This document shows positions 1 through 8,282 of a DNA stretch of 64,000 nucleotides, piece by piece. The DNA comes from Traorella massiliensis (lineage in GTDB: Bacteria > Bacillota_I > Bacilli_A > Erysipelotrichales > Erysipelotrichaceae). Every line of letters begins with the position of its first letter. Positions within the stretch are counted from its first letter, which is position 1. Made by a program: the position numbers and the translations under genes. Under the pieces are notes generated by a model. The model had not been told where the DNA came from and ran no database searches. It worked only from the letters and a program-made list of their open reading frames with translations. Location of the stretch: positions 124,001-188,000 of the forward strand of contig NZ_LT629969.1 of NCBI RefSeq assembly GCF_900104665.1, given 5' to 3'.

Positions 1-378
1 GCTGAATTAGCACAGATTACTGGACAGAAGCCGGTAATCACAAAAGCTAAAAAGTCAATTGCGAATTTCAAATTGCGTGAAGGTGCTCCAATTGGCTGTA
101 AAGTTACACTTAGAAAAGAAAAAATGTATGATTTCTTGGATAAATTAGTAAGTATTTCTCTTCCTCGTGTTAGAGATTTCCGTGGCGTGAGCAAAACTGC
201 TTTCGATGGCCGTGGTAACTACACACTAGGTATTAAAGAACAAATCATTTTCCCAGAAATCAACTTTGATAAAGTAAACAAAGTTCGTGGTATGGATATT
301 GTTATTGTAACAACAGCTAATACAAATGAAGAAGCCAAGGCATTACTTGAAGAATTAGGTATGCCATTCGCTAAATAG
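1..378 (+). CDS. rplE: 50S ribosomal protein L5 (5' truncated by window edge)
   Basis: The frame is open from base 1, so the N-terminus lies outside the window and 125 residues remain. L5 binds 5S rRNA and contacts the P-site tRNA in the central protuberance of the large subunit. The visible part carries typical L5 sequence: GCKVTLR, a basic LPRVRDFRG segment and the FPEI strand, ending in a short acidic/hydrophobic tail. It is followed after 13 bases by rpsN, which has its own ribosome binding site, as expected in the spc operon. Identity is certain from sequence and context; only the upstream part is unseen. Confidence 0.97.
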   Translation, partial: AELAQITGQKPVITKAKKSIANFKLREGAPIGCKVTLRKEKMYDFLDKLVSISLPRVRDFRGVSKTAFDGRGNYTLGIKEQIIFPEINFDKVNKVRGMDIVIVTTANTNEEAKALLEELGMPFAK

Positions 379-391
379 GGAGGACAATTCA

Positions 392-577
392 ATGGCAAAA
401 AAAGCGATGATCAATAAAGCAAACCGCCCTCAGAAGTTCTCAACTCGTGAATATACAAGATGTGAACGTTGTGGACGTCCTCACTCAGTATTACGTAAAT
501 ATAAACTATGCCGAATTTGCTTCCGTGAACTGGCTTATAAAGGTCAGATTCCGGGTGTAAAAAAGGCTAGTTGGTAA
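392..577 (+). CDS. rpsN: 30S ribosomal protein S14, zinc-binding type
   Basis: 61-residue S14 of the short type Z form. Two CxxC pairs (CERCGRP and CRIC) form the zinc ribbon seen in zinc-dependent S14; the longer zinc-free paralogue lacks these cysteines. S14 sits in the head of the small subunit. A GGAGG site precedes the ATG, and the gene lies between rplE and rpsH, the canonical spc order. A zinc-free S14 could exist elsewhere in the genome, as in other Firmicutes; none is in this window. Confidence 0.98.
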   Translation: MAKKAMINKANRPQKFSTREYTRCERCGRPHSVLRKYKLCRICFRELAYKGQIPGVKKASW

Positions 578-597
578 GAGATAGGAGGAATAAAGTC

Positions 598-993
598 ATG
601 ATGATGACAGATCCGATTGCTGATATGCTTACTAGAATTCGTAATGGGTTACAGGCTCGTCACGAAACAGTAGAAATACCAGCAAGCAAAGAAAAGGAAG
701 CAATTGCAAAAATTTTGAAATCTGAAGGATTTATCACAGATTACAAAGTAGAAGGCGATGTAAAAAAAGTAATGACCGTAACTTTAAAATATGGTCCTAA
801 CAAAGAAAAAGTAATTACTGGTCTTAAGAGAATCTCTAAACCTGGATTGCGTGTTTATGCTCAGGTTGAGAATCTGCCAAGAGTACTTAATGGTTTAGGA
901 ATTGCCATTATCTCTACTTCACAAGGTCTGATGACAGACAGAGAAGCAAGAGCTAAGCACTGTGGCGGCGAAGTAATCGCTTATGTTTGGTAA
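598..993 (+). CDS. rpsH: 30S ribosomal protein S8
   Basis: S8 binds helix 21 of 16S rRNA and in some bacteria represses the spc operon. The protein begins with the family signature [14 protein letters not shown] and ends in the usual [10 protein letters not shown] start it at the first of three consecutive ATG codons (598, 601, 604) because an AGGAGG box lies just upstream; 604 is nearly as good. A longer reading from 571 would include the ribosome binding site and is rejected. About 131 residues, the normal family length. Confidence 0.97.
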   Translation: MMMTDPIADMLTRIRNGLQARHETVEIPASKEKEAIAKILKSEGFITDYKVEGDVKKVMTVTLKYGPNKEKVITGLKRISKPGLRVYAQVENLPRVLNGLGIAIISTSQGLMTDREARAKHCGGEVIAYVW

Positions 994-1010
994 TTAAGGA
1001 GAAAAGCAAA

Positions 1011-1556
1011 ATGTCACGTATCGGTAATAAAACGATTACCATTCCAGCTGGTGTTGAAGTAACAGTTGCCAGTGGGAATGAAGTGACGGTTAAAGGTCCT
1101 AAGGGAACCTTGAGCCGTCAGTTTGCACCAATGCTTGAAATCCAGGTAGATGGTGGTGAATGCCATGTAACTCGTCCAAATGACTTGAAGGCTACAAAAC
1201 AGCTGCATGGTACAACTCGTGCTTTACTGCACAATATGGTAGTAGGTGTGAGCGAAGGTTATGAAAAGAGACTGGAACTGGTAGGTATCGGATTCCGTTC
1301 TGCCGTTTCAGGTAATAAACTTACTTTGAACATCGGTTATTCTCATCCAGTTGAATTGGAATTGTGGAGTGATGTAAAAGTAGAATGTGCAAGCCCAACT
1401 GAAATTGTTGTGTCAGGTATTGACAAGCAGAAAGTTGGAGAATTTGCTGCAAATATTCGTGCTGCTAGAAAACCAGAACCTTACAAGGGCAAAGGTATTC
1501 GCTATAAAGGTGAATATGTTCATCGTAAGGAAGGTAAGACAGCAGGTAAGAAATAG
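1011..1556 (+). CDS. rplF: 50S ribosomal protein L6
   Basis: L6, 181 residues, binds near the sarcin-ricin loop at the factor-binding site. The sequence starts [17 protein letters not shown] and carries the C-terminal KIGxFAA-like segment ([21 protein letters not shown]), the family hallmark. Start 1011 is preceded by AAGGAGAAAAGC; an in-frame extension to 987 overlaps rpsH and has no ribosome binding site of its own. The operon spacing is tight. Confidence 0.97.
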   Translation: MSRIGNKTITIPAGVEVTVASGNEVTVKGPKGTLSRQFAPMLEIQVDGGECHVTRPNDLKATKQLHGTTRALLHNMVVGVSEGYEKRLELVGIGFRSAVSGNKLTLNIGYSHPVELELWSDVKVECASPTEIVVSGIDKQKVGEFAANIRAARKPEPYKGKGIRYKGEYVHRKEGKTAGKK

Positions 1557-1577
1557 CGAGTGGGAGGAAGATAGAAC

Positions 1578-1934
1578 ATGCTTAAGAAAATTTCTAGAAA
1601 CGATGAGCGTTTACGTCGTCATGCACGTGTTCGTACCAAAGTATCTGGTACCGCTGAATGCCCTCGCTTAAACGTATTCCGTTCAAATGCGCATATTCAT
1701 GCGCAGATCATCGATGATGTTGCTGGTAATACTTTAGTTGCTTGCAGCTCAGTTGATATGAAGCTTGAAAACGGTGGTAATGTAGAAGCTGCTAAGAAAG
1801 TTGGCGCTGAAATTGCAAAACGTGCTCAAGCTAAAAACATTAAAAAAGTAGTATTTGACCGTGGCGGATATATCTACCACGGACGTGTCAAGGCTCTTGC
1901 TGATGCAGCTCGTGAAGCCGGATTAGAATTTTAG
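1578..1934 (+). CDS. rplR: 50S ribosomal protein L18
   Basis: 118-residue L18, a 5S rRNA-binding protein of the central protuberance. Recognisable landmarks are the basic N-terminus ([13 protein letters not shown]), the [17 protein letters not shown] strand and the C-terminal [26 protein letters not shown], near-invariant in the family. A GGGAGGAAG site precedes the ATG. Adjacent rplF and rpsE match the standard spc order. Confidence 0.98.
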   Translation: MLKKISRNDERLRRHARVRTKVSGTAECPRLNVFRSNAHIHAQIIDDVAGNTLVACSSVDMKLENGGNVEAAKKVGAEIAKRAQAKNIKKVVFDRGGYIYHGRVKALADAAREAGLEF

Positions 1935-1946
1935 GAGGACATGCGA

Positions 1947-2456
1947 ATGGAACGCAAACCAAGAAGAGATCGTGAACGCGATAAAGAATTCGAAGAACGT
2001 GTCGTTAAAATCAACCGTGTTACGAAGGTTGTAAAAGGTGGACGCCGTTTCCGCTTTGCTGCCCTTGTAGTAATCGGCGATAAAAAAGGACGCGTTGGCT
2101 TTGGTACAGGCAAGGCCAATGAAGTGCCTGACGCAATTAAAAAAGCAATTGAAGACGCAAAGAAAAACGTCTTTAATGTACCAGTCGTAAATGGAACGAT
2201 TCCTCATGAAATTGTAGGAATTTATGGAGCTGGCGAAGTTATTTTACGTCCTGCTACAGAAGGTACTGGAGTTATTGCCGGTGGACCTGTACGTGCAGTC
2301 GTTGAATTAGCAGGAATTGCAAACATTTTATCAAAATGTTTAGGTTCCCGTACACCAGTGAACGTTGTAAGTGCAACAATCAATGCTCTTCAGAATTTGA
2401 AGACAATTGAAACAACTAGTGAATTACGTGGCAAAAAGCCTCAGGAAATTCGTTAG
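1947..2456 (+). CDS. rpsE: 30S ribosomal protein S5
   Basis: S5 (169 residues) contributes to decoding accuracy and mRNA unwinding at the entry channel. N-terminal double-stranded-RNA-binding-like domain ([19 protein letters not shown]), then the [20 protein letters not shown] and [12 protein letters not shown] segments of the C-terminal domain. Start 1947 is chosen over ATG 1941: the AGGAGG box ends at about 1938, which leaves 8 bases to 1947 but only 2 to 1941. In most Firmicutes rpmD (L30) follows; here rplO follows after 15 bases. Confidence 0.97.
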   Translation: MERKPRRDRERDKEFEERVVKINRVTKVVKGGRRFRFAALVVIGDKKGRVGFGTGKANEVPDAIKKAIEDAKKNVFNVPVVNGTIPHEIVGIYGAGEVILRPATEGTGVIAGGPVRAVVELAGIANILSKCLGSRTPVNVVSATINALQNLKTIETTSELRGKKPQEIR

Positions 2457-2471
2457 TGGGAGGAACACAAC

Positions 2472-2912
2472 ATGAAATTAAATGAAATGAGTTATACGGA
2501 TGGAGCCAGACAGGCTAAAAAAAGAATTGGCCGTGGTCATGGTTCAGGAAATGGTAAAACTGCTGGTAAAGGAAACAAAGGACAGAACGCACGTAGCGGC
2601 GGTGGTGTTCGTTTAGGTTTTGAAGGTGGTCAGACACCGTTGGCAAGACGTTTGCCTAAGCGTGGGTTTACAAATTTCAATCGTAAAGAATACGCAATCG
2701 TTAATGTTGAAAATTTAAACGTTTTCGAAGATGGAACAGTTGTAACTGTAGAAATGCTGAAAGAAGCTGGTTTGATTAAAAAAGAGCTTGACGGAGTTAA
2801 GATACTTGGACAAGGTGAACTTACCAAGAAGCTGACGGTGCAGGCCAATAAGTTCTCAGCTGCTGCTACTGCAGTGATTGAACAGGCAGGCGGAAAAGCA
2901 GAGGTTCTATAA
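2472..2912 (+). CDS. rplO: 50S ribosomal protein L15
   Basis: 146-residue L15. The glycine/lysine-rich N-terminal extension ([20 protein letters not shown]) that threads into the large subunit is plain, followed by the globular domain with [23 protein letters not shown] lies ahead of the ATG. The stop overlaps the secY start by one base (TAATG), which implies translational coupling of L15 and SecY. The gene directly follows rpsE with no L30 gene between. Confidence 0.98.
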   Translation: MKLNEMSYTDGARQAKKRIGRGHGSGNGKTAGKGNKGQNARSGGGVRLGFEGGQTPLARRLPKRGFTNFNRKEYAIVNVENLNVFEDGTVVTVEMLKEAGLIKKELDGVKILGQGELTKKLTVQANKFSAAATAVIEQAGGKAEVL

Positions 2913-4204
2913 TGCTTTCAACAGTTATCAGCGTCTTTAAGAATAAAGATATTCGTAAAAGAATTCTTTTTACCTTATTGATGCTGTTCATCTTTAGATT
3001 TGGCGCTAGTATTCCAGTACCTGGTGTTGATTCAACGGCATTGATTGCCGGAATGGGTGAAAATTCACTTTTAGGATTAATGAATTTGCTCGGTGGAGGT
3101 AATTTTGAAAGATTTTCTGTCTTTGCGATGGGTGTCGGACCATATATTACTGCTTCCATCATTATTCAAATTCTTTCAATGGATGTTATACCAGCATTGA
3201 GTGAGTTATCAAAACAAGGACAGGTCGGTCGTAAAAAAATTGACCGTTATACACGTTATTTAGGTGTTGCTTTGTGTCTGTTTCAGTCTTTGACGATGAC
3301 ATATGCCTTTGATCAGACATATGGTATACTGGAAGAAAGTTCTGTTTCTACATTCCTGTTTGTCTCTATCATATTGACTGCAGGAACAATGTTCTTATTG
3401 TGGCTAGGTGATCAGATTAGTGCTAAAGGAATTGGAAACGGAGTATCCATGATTATTTTCGCAGGAATTGTATCTAATTTTCCGGCACAGTTTACTTCAG
3501 CATATAATGCCCTTTGTACAGGTGAAAGTGCATCGGCAAATGGTATGCTGTTATTCGGATTATACTGTCTGACTTTTGTTGTTATTATTGTATTTGTTAC
3601 TTTGATGAATACTGCAAATCGTCGAATTCCGATTCAGTATACTTCAAGTGGAGCTATTAAAGCGAAAACAAACGAATTAACATATTTGCCGCTGAAAATT
3701 AACTCTGCAAGTGTTATGCCTGTCATTTTTGCTAGTTCAGTAATGGTGGCTCCAGTAACAATTGCTAGCTTTTTCCCTGCGAATGGATTTACAACATGGT
3801 TAACGAATGTCTTGAATTTTAGTTCATGGCATGGTTTAATATTGTATGTAGTTTTGATTATTCTCTTTACGTTCTTCTATACCAATCTACAGGTCGATCC
3901 TGAAAAGATTTCGGAAAATCTTAGTAAAAGCGGAACTTATATTCCGGGTATTCGTCCGGGTAATGATACAAAAAATTATGTATCAACTGTTTTAAATAGA
4001 ATCACAGTTGTTGGCTCGATTGCCCTTGCATTTATTGCAATCTTACCGTATGCAATTCCACTTGTAATGCCAGCATTGTCGAATACAAATGTTGGATTAG
4101 GTGGTACGGGTGTCATCATCGTTGTCGGTGTTGCACTTGAAACTGTGAAGTCTTTAACAAGCCAGGTTACGCAGAAGACATATAAGGGATTCTTAACACA
4201 TTAA
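2912..4204 (+). CDS. secY: Preprotein translocase subunit SecY
   Basis: 430-residue channel subunit of the Sec translocon in the cytoplasmic membrane. Ten hydrophobic segments are visible; the N-terminus RFGASIPVPGVD, the plug-region FSVFAMGVGPYITASIIIQIL and the C-terminal loop PEKISENLSKSGTYIPGIRPG are textbook SecY. It starts on the last base of the rplO stop codon. In this operon position it serves general secretion and membrane insertion, including the secreted and lipoprotein products elsewhere in the window. Confidence 0.98.
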   Translation: MLSTVISVFKNKDIRKRILFTLLMLFIFRFGASIPVPGVDSTALIAGMGENSLLGLMNLLGGGNFERFSVFAMGVGPYITASIIIQILSMDVIPALSELSKQGQVGRKKIDRYTRYLGVALCLFQSLTMTYAFDQTYGILEESSVSTFLFVSIILTAGTMFLLWLGDQISAKGIGNGVSMIIFAGIVSNFPAQFTSAYNALCTGESASANGMLLFGLYCLTFVVIIVFVTLMNTANRRIPIQYTSSGAIKAKTNELTYLPLKINSASVMPVIFASSVMVAPVTIASFFPANGFTTWLTNVLNFSSWHGLILYVVLIILFTFFYTNLQVDPEKISENLSKSGTYIPGIRPGNDTKNYVSTVLNRITVVGSIALAFIAILPYAIPLVMPALSNTNVGLGGTGVIIVVGVALETVKSLTSQVTQKTYKGFLTH

Positions 4205-4221
4205 GAAGGGGGTTGTGCTGT

Positions 4222-4866
4222 ATGAACTTATTGATTATGGGCGGGCCTGGTGCTGGAAAAGGCACCATGTCTGAAAAAATACTTGATAGGTTTAACATTC
4301 TACATATTTCTACCGGAGATATCTTCCGTGCTGAAATTGCACAACAAACACAATTGGGTCTGTTAGCGAAAAGCTATATTGATAAAGGATTGCTAGTACC
4401 AGATGATGTTACAAATTCAATGGTAAAAAGCTTTCTTGAAAAGAGTGATCATAGTAAAGGATATCTGCTTGATGGATATCCTCGTACTATCGATCAGGCT
4501 CGTGCTTTTAATGAGCTGGTTGCTGGAAGTGATTTGGAAATCAATAAGGTTCTCTTTATGGATATTCCTTTCGATGTTCTGGCACAGCGGATTACAGGCC
4601 GCCGTATTTGTAAGGAATGCGGTGCGATTTACCACATTACAAACAAGCCAGCCAAGAAGGAAGGTATCTGTGATGTATGTGGAGGGAATCTGTATCAGCG
4701 CAAAGACGATACGATTGAAAGCTTAAGAGTTCGTGTTGACGAATATAAAAAGCTTACTCAGCCTGTTCTCGATTATTATACAGAGAAGGGACTGGTAACG
4801 ACGATCAACGCAAATCAAAGTATCGAAGATGTGTGGTCAGATGTCCAAAAAGCCTTGGAGGATTAA
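4222..4866 (+). CDS. adk: Adenylate kinase (zinc LID type)
   Basis: Adenylate kinase, 214 residues, interconverts 2 ADP with ATP and AMP in the cytosol. P-loop GGPGAGKGT at the N-terminus, AMP-site STGDIFRAE, DGYPRT, and a LID with four cysteines (CKEC and CDVC) that marks the zinc-binding Gram-positive form. Start 4222 follows AAGAAGGGGG; a TTG nine bases upstream is less likely. The stop directly abuts the map ATG (TAAATG). The secY-adk-map-infA order is the usual Firmicute arrangement. Confidence 0.97.
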   Translation: MNLLIMGGPGAGKGTMSEKILDRFNILHISTGDIFRAEIAQQTQLGLLAKSYIDKGLLVPDDVTNSMVKSFLEKSDHSKGYLLDGYPRTIDQARAFNELVAGSDLEINKVLFMDIPFDVLAQRITGRRICKECGAIYHITNKPAKKEGICDVCGGNLYQRKDDTIESLRVRVDEYKKLTQPVLDYYTEKGLVTTINANQSIEDVWSDVQKALED

Positions 4867-5640
4867 ATGATTACGACCAAATCACCAAGAGAAATTGAGT
4901 ATATGCGCAAAGCTGGTCGCATCGTTGCTTTAGCTCATAAGGCATTACAGCCTTATCTAGTGGCAGGAACGACGACGAAGCAGATCGAAGAAATCTGTGA
5001 GCAAGTAATTTTAAATCATCATGCAACGCCATCTTTCAAAGGCTTGTACGGGTTTAAAGGAGCTGTATGTACCTCAGTTAACTCAACTCTCGTTCATGGT
5101 ATTCCAAGTAACACGAAACTGAGAAATGGTGATATAATCTCAGTAGATATTGGTGCCTGCTACCATGGCTATCACGGCGACAGTGCATGGACATATGCCA
5201 TCGGTGATGTTGATGAAGAAACATTAGATTTAATGAAGGTGACACATGATGCGCTATTTGTCGGATTAAGCCATGCGAAAGCAGGGAACCATTTAAGTGA
5301 TATCTCTCATGCGATTGGAGAGTATGTCATTGCACATGGTTACTCAATACCAAGTGATTATACTGGTCATGGGATTGGTACACAGGTACATGAAGATCCC
5401 ATTGTTCCCAATTTTGGCCCAGCTGGTCGTGGCGTCATCTTAAAGGAAGGCATGACGATTGCCGTTGAACCAATGGTACATGCAGGAAAGCCTCAAACGA
5501 GGACCCTTAAAGATGGGTGGAGTGTTGTTTCAAAGGATGGAAGTAACACGGCCCATTATGAACATACCATTGTAATAACGAAAGATGGGTATGAAATTCT
5601 TACAACATTAAATAAGGAGGAACTTCAGAAGAATGGGTAA
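4867..5640 (+). CDS. map: Methionine aminopeptidase, type I
   Basis: 257-residue MetAP that removes the initiator methionine. The pita-bread fold metal ligands are visible: Asp in [10 protein letters not shown], Asp in YHGDSAWT, His in [12 protein letters not shown], Glu in AVEPMV and Glu in YEHTIVIT. Length and lack of the type II insertion identify type I. Its 3' end overlaps infA by 8 bases, so the two are probably translationally coupled. Confidence 0.97.
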   Translation: MITTKSPREIEYMRKAGRIVALAHKALQPYLVAGTTTKQIEEICEQVILNHHATPSFKGLYGFKGAVCTSVNSTLVHGIPSNTKLRNGDIISVDIGACYHGYHGDSAWTYAIGDVDEETLDLMKVTHDALFVGLSHAKAGNHLSDISHAIGEYVIAHGYSIPSDYTGHGIGTQVHEDPIVPNFGPAGRGVILKEGMTIAVEPMVHAGKPQTRTLKDGWSVVSKDGSNTAHYEHTIVITKDGYEILTTLNKEELQKNG

Positions 5641-5851
5641 ACAAGACGTAATTGAGATTGAAGGAGTAGTCGTAGATACTCTTCCAAACGCAATGTTTAA
5701 AGTGAAATTAAAAAACGGTCACGAAATACTGGCTCACGTTTCTGGTAAAATCCGTATGCATTACATTCGCATTTTACCAGGGGATCGTGTCACTGTTGAA
5801 ATTTCACCGTATGATTTAACACGTGGGCGCATAACATTCCGACATAAGTAA
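5633..5851 (+). CDS. infA: Translation initiation factor IF-1
   Basis: 72-residue OB-fold protein that occupies the ribosomal A site during initiation. Landmarks: the N-terminal [43 protein letters not shown] and the C-terminal [12 protein letters not shown], nearly identical to IF-1 across Firmicutes. The start lies inside the map coding region, 8 bases before its stop; the GGAGG box is inside map codons. The exact family length supports the start. Confidence 0.98.
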   Translation: MGKQDVIEIEGVVVDTLPNAMFKVKLKNGHEILAHVSGKIRMHYIRILPGDRVTVEISPYDLTRGRITFRHK

Positions 5852-5874
5852 GTCGGAAAGAGGAGGAAACACGC

Positions 5875-5988
5875 ATGAAAGTAAGACCATCTGTCAAACC
5901 AATATGCGATAAGTGCCGCATCATCAAACGTAAAGGTCGTGTGATGGTTATTTGTGAAAATCCTAAGCACAAACAAAGACAAGGTTAA
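5875..5988 (+). CDS. rpmJ: 50S ribosomal protein L36
   Basis: A 37-residue ORF with an excellent AGGAGG site. It reads [14 protein letters not shown] and continues with a CxxC then C..H zinc pattern ([12 protein letters not shown]), the short zinc-binding L36. The infA-rpmJ-rpsM order is conserved in bacteria. All four zinc ligands are present. Confidence 0.97.
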   Translation: MKVRPSVKPICDKCRIIKRKGRVMVICENPKHKQRQG

Positions 5989-6006
5989 AATGGAGGAAAA
6001 AACAAT

Positions 6007-6372
6007 ATGGCTCGTATTGCAGGTGTAGATATTCCACGTGACAAACGTGTAGTAATATCATTAACTTATGTATATGGTATCGGTGTACCAACATCAAAGA
6101 AAATATTGAAGGAATGCGGTATTTCTGAAGATATTCGTGTTAAAGACTTAACAGAAGCTCAGGAAAACGCAATCCGTGCAAAAGTAGACGAAATCAAAAC
6201 TGAAGGTGATTTACGTCGTGAAGTTCAGTTAAACATCAAACGTTTAATGGAAATCGGCTGTTACAGAGGCATCCGTCATAGAAAAGGATTGCCTGTAAGA
6301 GGACAGCGTACAAAGACAAACGCGCATACACGTAAAGGTCCGGCTCGTGCTATTGCGGGTAAGAAGAAATAG
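6007..6372 (+). CDS. rpsM: 30S ribosomal protein S13
   Basis: 121-residue S13, head of the small subunit, forming bridges to the large subunit and contacting P-site tRNA through its basic tail. [26 protein letters not shown] starts the protein, the helix-two-turn-helix [32 protein letters not shown] is intact, and the tail [21 protein letters not shown] is strongly basic. TGGAGG lies upstream. First ribosomal gene of the alpha operon proper. Confidence 0.98.
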   Translation: MARIAGVDIPRDKRVVISLTYVYGIGVPTSKKILKECGISEDIRVKDLTEAQENAIRAKVDEIKTEGDLRREVQLNIKRLMEIGCYRGIRHRKGLPVRGQRTKTNAHTRKGPARAIAGKKK

Positions 6373-6391
6373 GACTTAGGAGGTAGAAACT

Positions 6392-6790
6392 ATGGCAAAG
6401 ATTAAAAAAGCCGCTGGTGCTCGTAAACGTCGTGTTAGAAAGAATGTTGCCCGTGGGGTAGCTCATATTCATTCAACTTTCAACAATACGATCGTAACGA
6501 TCACTGACGAAGCAGGAAATGCGATTGCATGGTCAAGCGCAGGTGCGTTAGGTTATAAAGGTTCTCGTAAGTCTACTCCTTTTGCTGCTCAGCAGGCTGG
6601 AGAAGCAGCAGGAAAAGCTGCCGTTGATAACGGTATGAAAACAGTAGCAGTTAACGTAAAAGGTCCGGGACCAGGACGTGAAGCAGCTGTCAGAGCATTG
6701 CAAGTTGCAGGATTAGAAATTACATTAATTAACGATGTAACTCCAATTCCACACAACGGATGTCGTCCACCAAAACGGCCACGTGGTTAA
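6392..6790 (+). CDS. rpsK: 30S ribosomal protein S11
   Basis: 132-residue S11 of the platform, near the mRNA exit and Shine-Dalgarno helix. Family motifs: [52 protein letters not shown] and the C-terminal [18 protein letters not shown]. An AGGAGG site sits 8 bases upstream. Between rpsM and rpoA with the usual spacing; no separate rpsD lies in this cluster, as in other Firmicutes. Confidence 0.98.
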   Translation: MAKIKKAAGARKRRVRKNVARGVAHIHSTFNNTIVTITDEAGNAIAWSSAGALGYKGSRKSTPFAAQQAGEAAGKAAVDNGMKTVAVNVKGPGPGREAAVRALQVAGLEITLINDVTPIPHNGCRPPKRPRG

Positions 6791-6820
6791 TTTTAAACTT
6801 TTAATTGAGGAGGTATCGTA

Positions 6821-7780
6821 ATGCAAAAATTCGAACGTGCACATTTTGAAGTAAAAGAGTTTGTTGACTCAGAGAATTATGGAAAATTCGTGATTGAACC
6901 ATTAGAAAGAGGTTTCGGCCAGACTATTGGGAATGCACTAAGACGTGTTTTGATCTCCTCTTTACCGGGAGCTGCCGTATTTTCAATTAAAGTTGACGGA
7001 ATTTATCACGAGTTCACATCGATTCCCGGTGTAAAGGAAGATGTGACAGCTATTATTTTAAGCATCAAGACTCTCATTATGGAAATTGCTGATGATGAAG
7101 TATATACTCTGCGTATTTCAAAAAAGGGTCCCGGTGTTGTAACGGCGGGCGATATTATTTGTCCGGAAGGTGTTAAGGTTTTAAATAAAGATTTAGTAAT
7201 CTGTCATTTGGAAGAAGACGGAGTTTTAGAAATGGAACTTCAGGCTCATAATGGCCGAGGTTATGTTAATGCCGAATTAAATAAACAGATGTATCAGACA
7301 CAAAACCAGCCTTTAGGAACGATTTATACGGACTCTATTTATACACCAATTGAAAGAGTATCTTACTCAGTTGAACCAACACGTGTTGGTCAGAATGCTA
7401 AGTTTGATAAGATTATTTTTGAGGTATGGACCAATGGTTCTATTACACCTCAGGAATCAATTGCATTGGGTGCTAAAATATTAATTGACCACTTAGAATT
7501 ACTTACAAATGTACATGAAGCTGTCAATGACTATGAATCAGTCATGAAAGAAGCTCAAGGAGATCCTGTAAATAAGGGTCTTGTTATGATGATTGAAGAC
7601 TTAGACTTATCTGTCCGTAGTTATAACTGCTTGAAACGTGCTGGTATTCAGACAGTAGAAGAGCTGACTCAGAAGACTGAGGACGAAATGATGAGAGTAA
7701 GAAACTTAGGTAAGAAATCATTAAAAGAAGTAAAAGAAAAAATCTATGACTTAGGTTTGACTTTTAAGAGTTTTGAATAG
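6821..7780 (+). CDS. rpoA: RNA polymerase alpha subunit
   Basis: 319-residue alpha subunit. The N-terminal assembly domain contains ERGFGQTIGNALRRVLISSLPGAAV, and the C-terminal domain (about residues 250-319) has DLSVRSYNCLKRAGIQTVEEL and RNLGKKSLKEVKEKI, which bind UP elements and activators. GAGGAGGT precedes the start. Normal length for Bacillota. Confidence 0.98.
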   Translation: MQKFERAHFEVKEFVDSENYGKFVIEPLERGFGQTIGNALRRVLISSLPGAAVFSIKVDGIYHEFTSIPGVKEDVTAIILSIKTLIMEIADDEVYTLRISKKGPGVVTAGDIICPEGVKVLNKDLVICHLEEDGVLEMELQAHNGRGYVNAELNKQMYQTQNQPLGTIYTDSIYTPIERVSYSVEPTRVGQNAKFDKIIFEVWTNGSITPQESIALGAKILIDHLELLTNVHEAVNDYESVMKEAQGDPVNKGLVMMIEDLDLSVRSYNCLKRAGIQTVEELTQKTEDEMMRVRNLGKKSLKEVKEKIYDLGLTFKSFE

Positions 7781-7802
7781 GTGTTAAAGGAGGATAAAAA
7801 TT

Positions 7803-8168
7803 ATGTGGAATCGTAGATTTGGACGTACTGCAGACCACCGTAAAGCCATGCTGAGAAATATGGCTACAAGCGTGATTGCACATGGATCAATCGAAACAAC
7901 TGAAATGAAAGCGAAGGATCTTCGCAGTGTTGTCGATGAATTGATCACTCTTGCAAAGCGTGGCGATCTTCATGCACGCCGTCAGGCTGCCAGCTATATT
8001 CGCGATGTTGTCGTTGATGAAAAGACTGGTACAACTGCTCTGCAGAAATTATTCAATGAAATCGGTCCTAAATATAAAGATCGTAATGGAGGATATACAA
8101 AGGTTATCAAAACAGGAAACCGTCGTGGTGACTGTGCTCCAATGGCAATCTTAAAGTTAGTTGACTAA
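7803..8168 (+). CDS. rplQ: 50S ribosomal protein L17
   Basis: 121-residue L17, located near the peptide exit. The N-terminal [22 protein letters not shown] and the basic [25 protein letters not shown] ending are diagnostic. AAAGGAGG lies upstream. It ends the alpha operon: two hairpins with T-runs follow within 75 bases. In Bacillus-type genomes ecfA1 would be the next gene; here it is 21.7 kb away. Confidence 0.98.
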   Translation: MWNRRFGRTADHRKAMLRNMATSVIAHGSIETTEMKAKDLRSVVDELITLAKRGDLHARRQAASYIRDVVVDEKTGTTALQKLFNEIGPKYKDRNGGYTKVIKTGNRRGDCAPMAILKLVD

Positions 8169-8197
8169 TAAGGTGGGGGAAACTTCACCTTTTTTTA
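8169..8197 (+). terminator. Rho-independent terminator after rplQ
   Basis: AGGTG (8171-8175) pairs with CACCT (8186-8190) and is followed by a run of seven T. Short stem, but the position directly after the last alpha-operon gene is convincing. Confidence 0.75.
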
Positions 8198-8219
8198 ACT
8201 TACAGTTTTGTATTATTTA

Positions 8220-8243
8220 GCGAGGATTCTCGCTTTTTATTTA
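8220..8243 (+). terminator. Second terminator after rplQ
   Basis: GCGAG (8220-8224) pairs perfectly with CTCGC (8229-8233) across a 4-base loop, followed by TTTTTATTT. It backs up the first terminator and insulates the P-type ATPase gene from the ribosomal operon. Confidence 0.65.
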
Positions 8244-8282
8244 GGCTTATGATAAAATAATGCACGTGGGTGATTGATAAAA

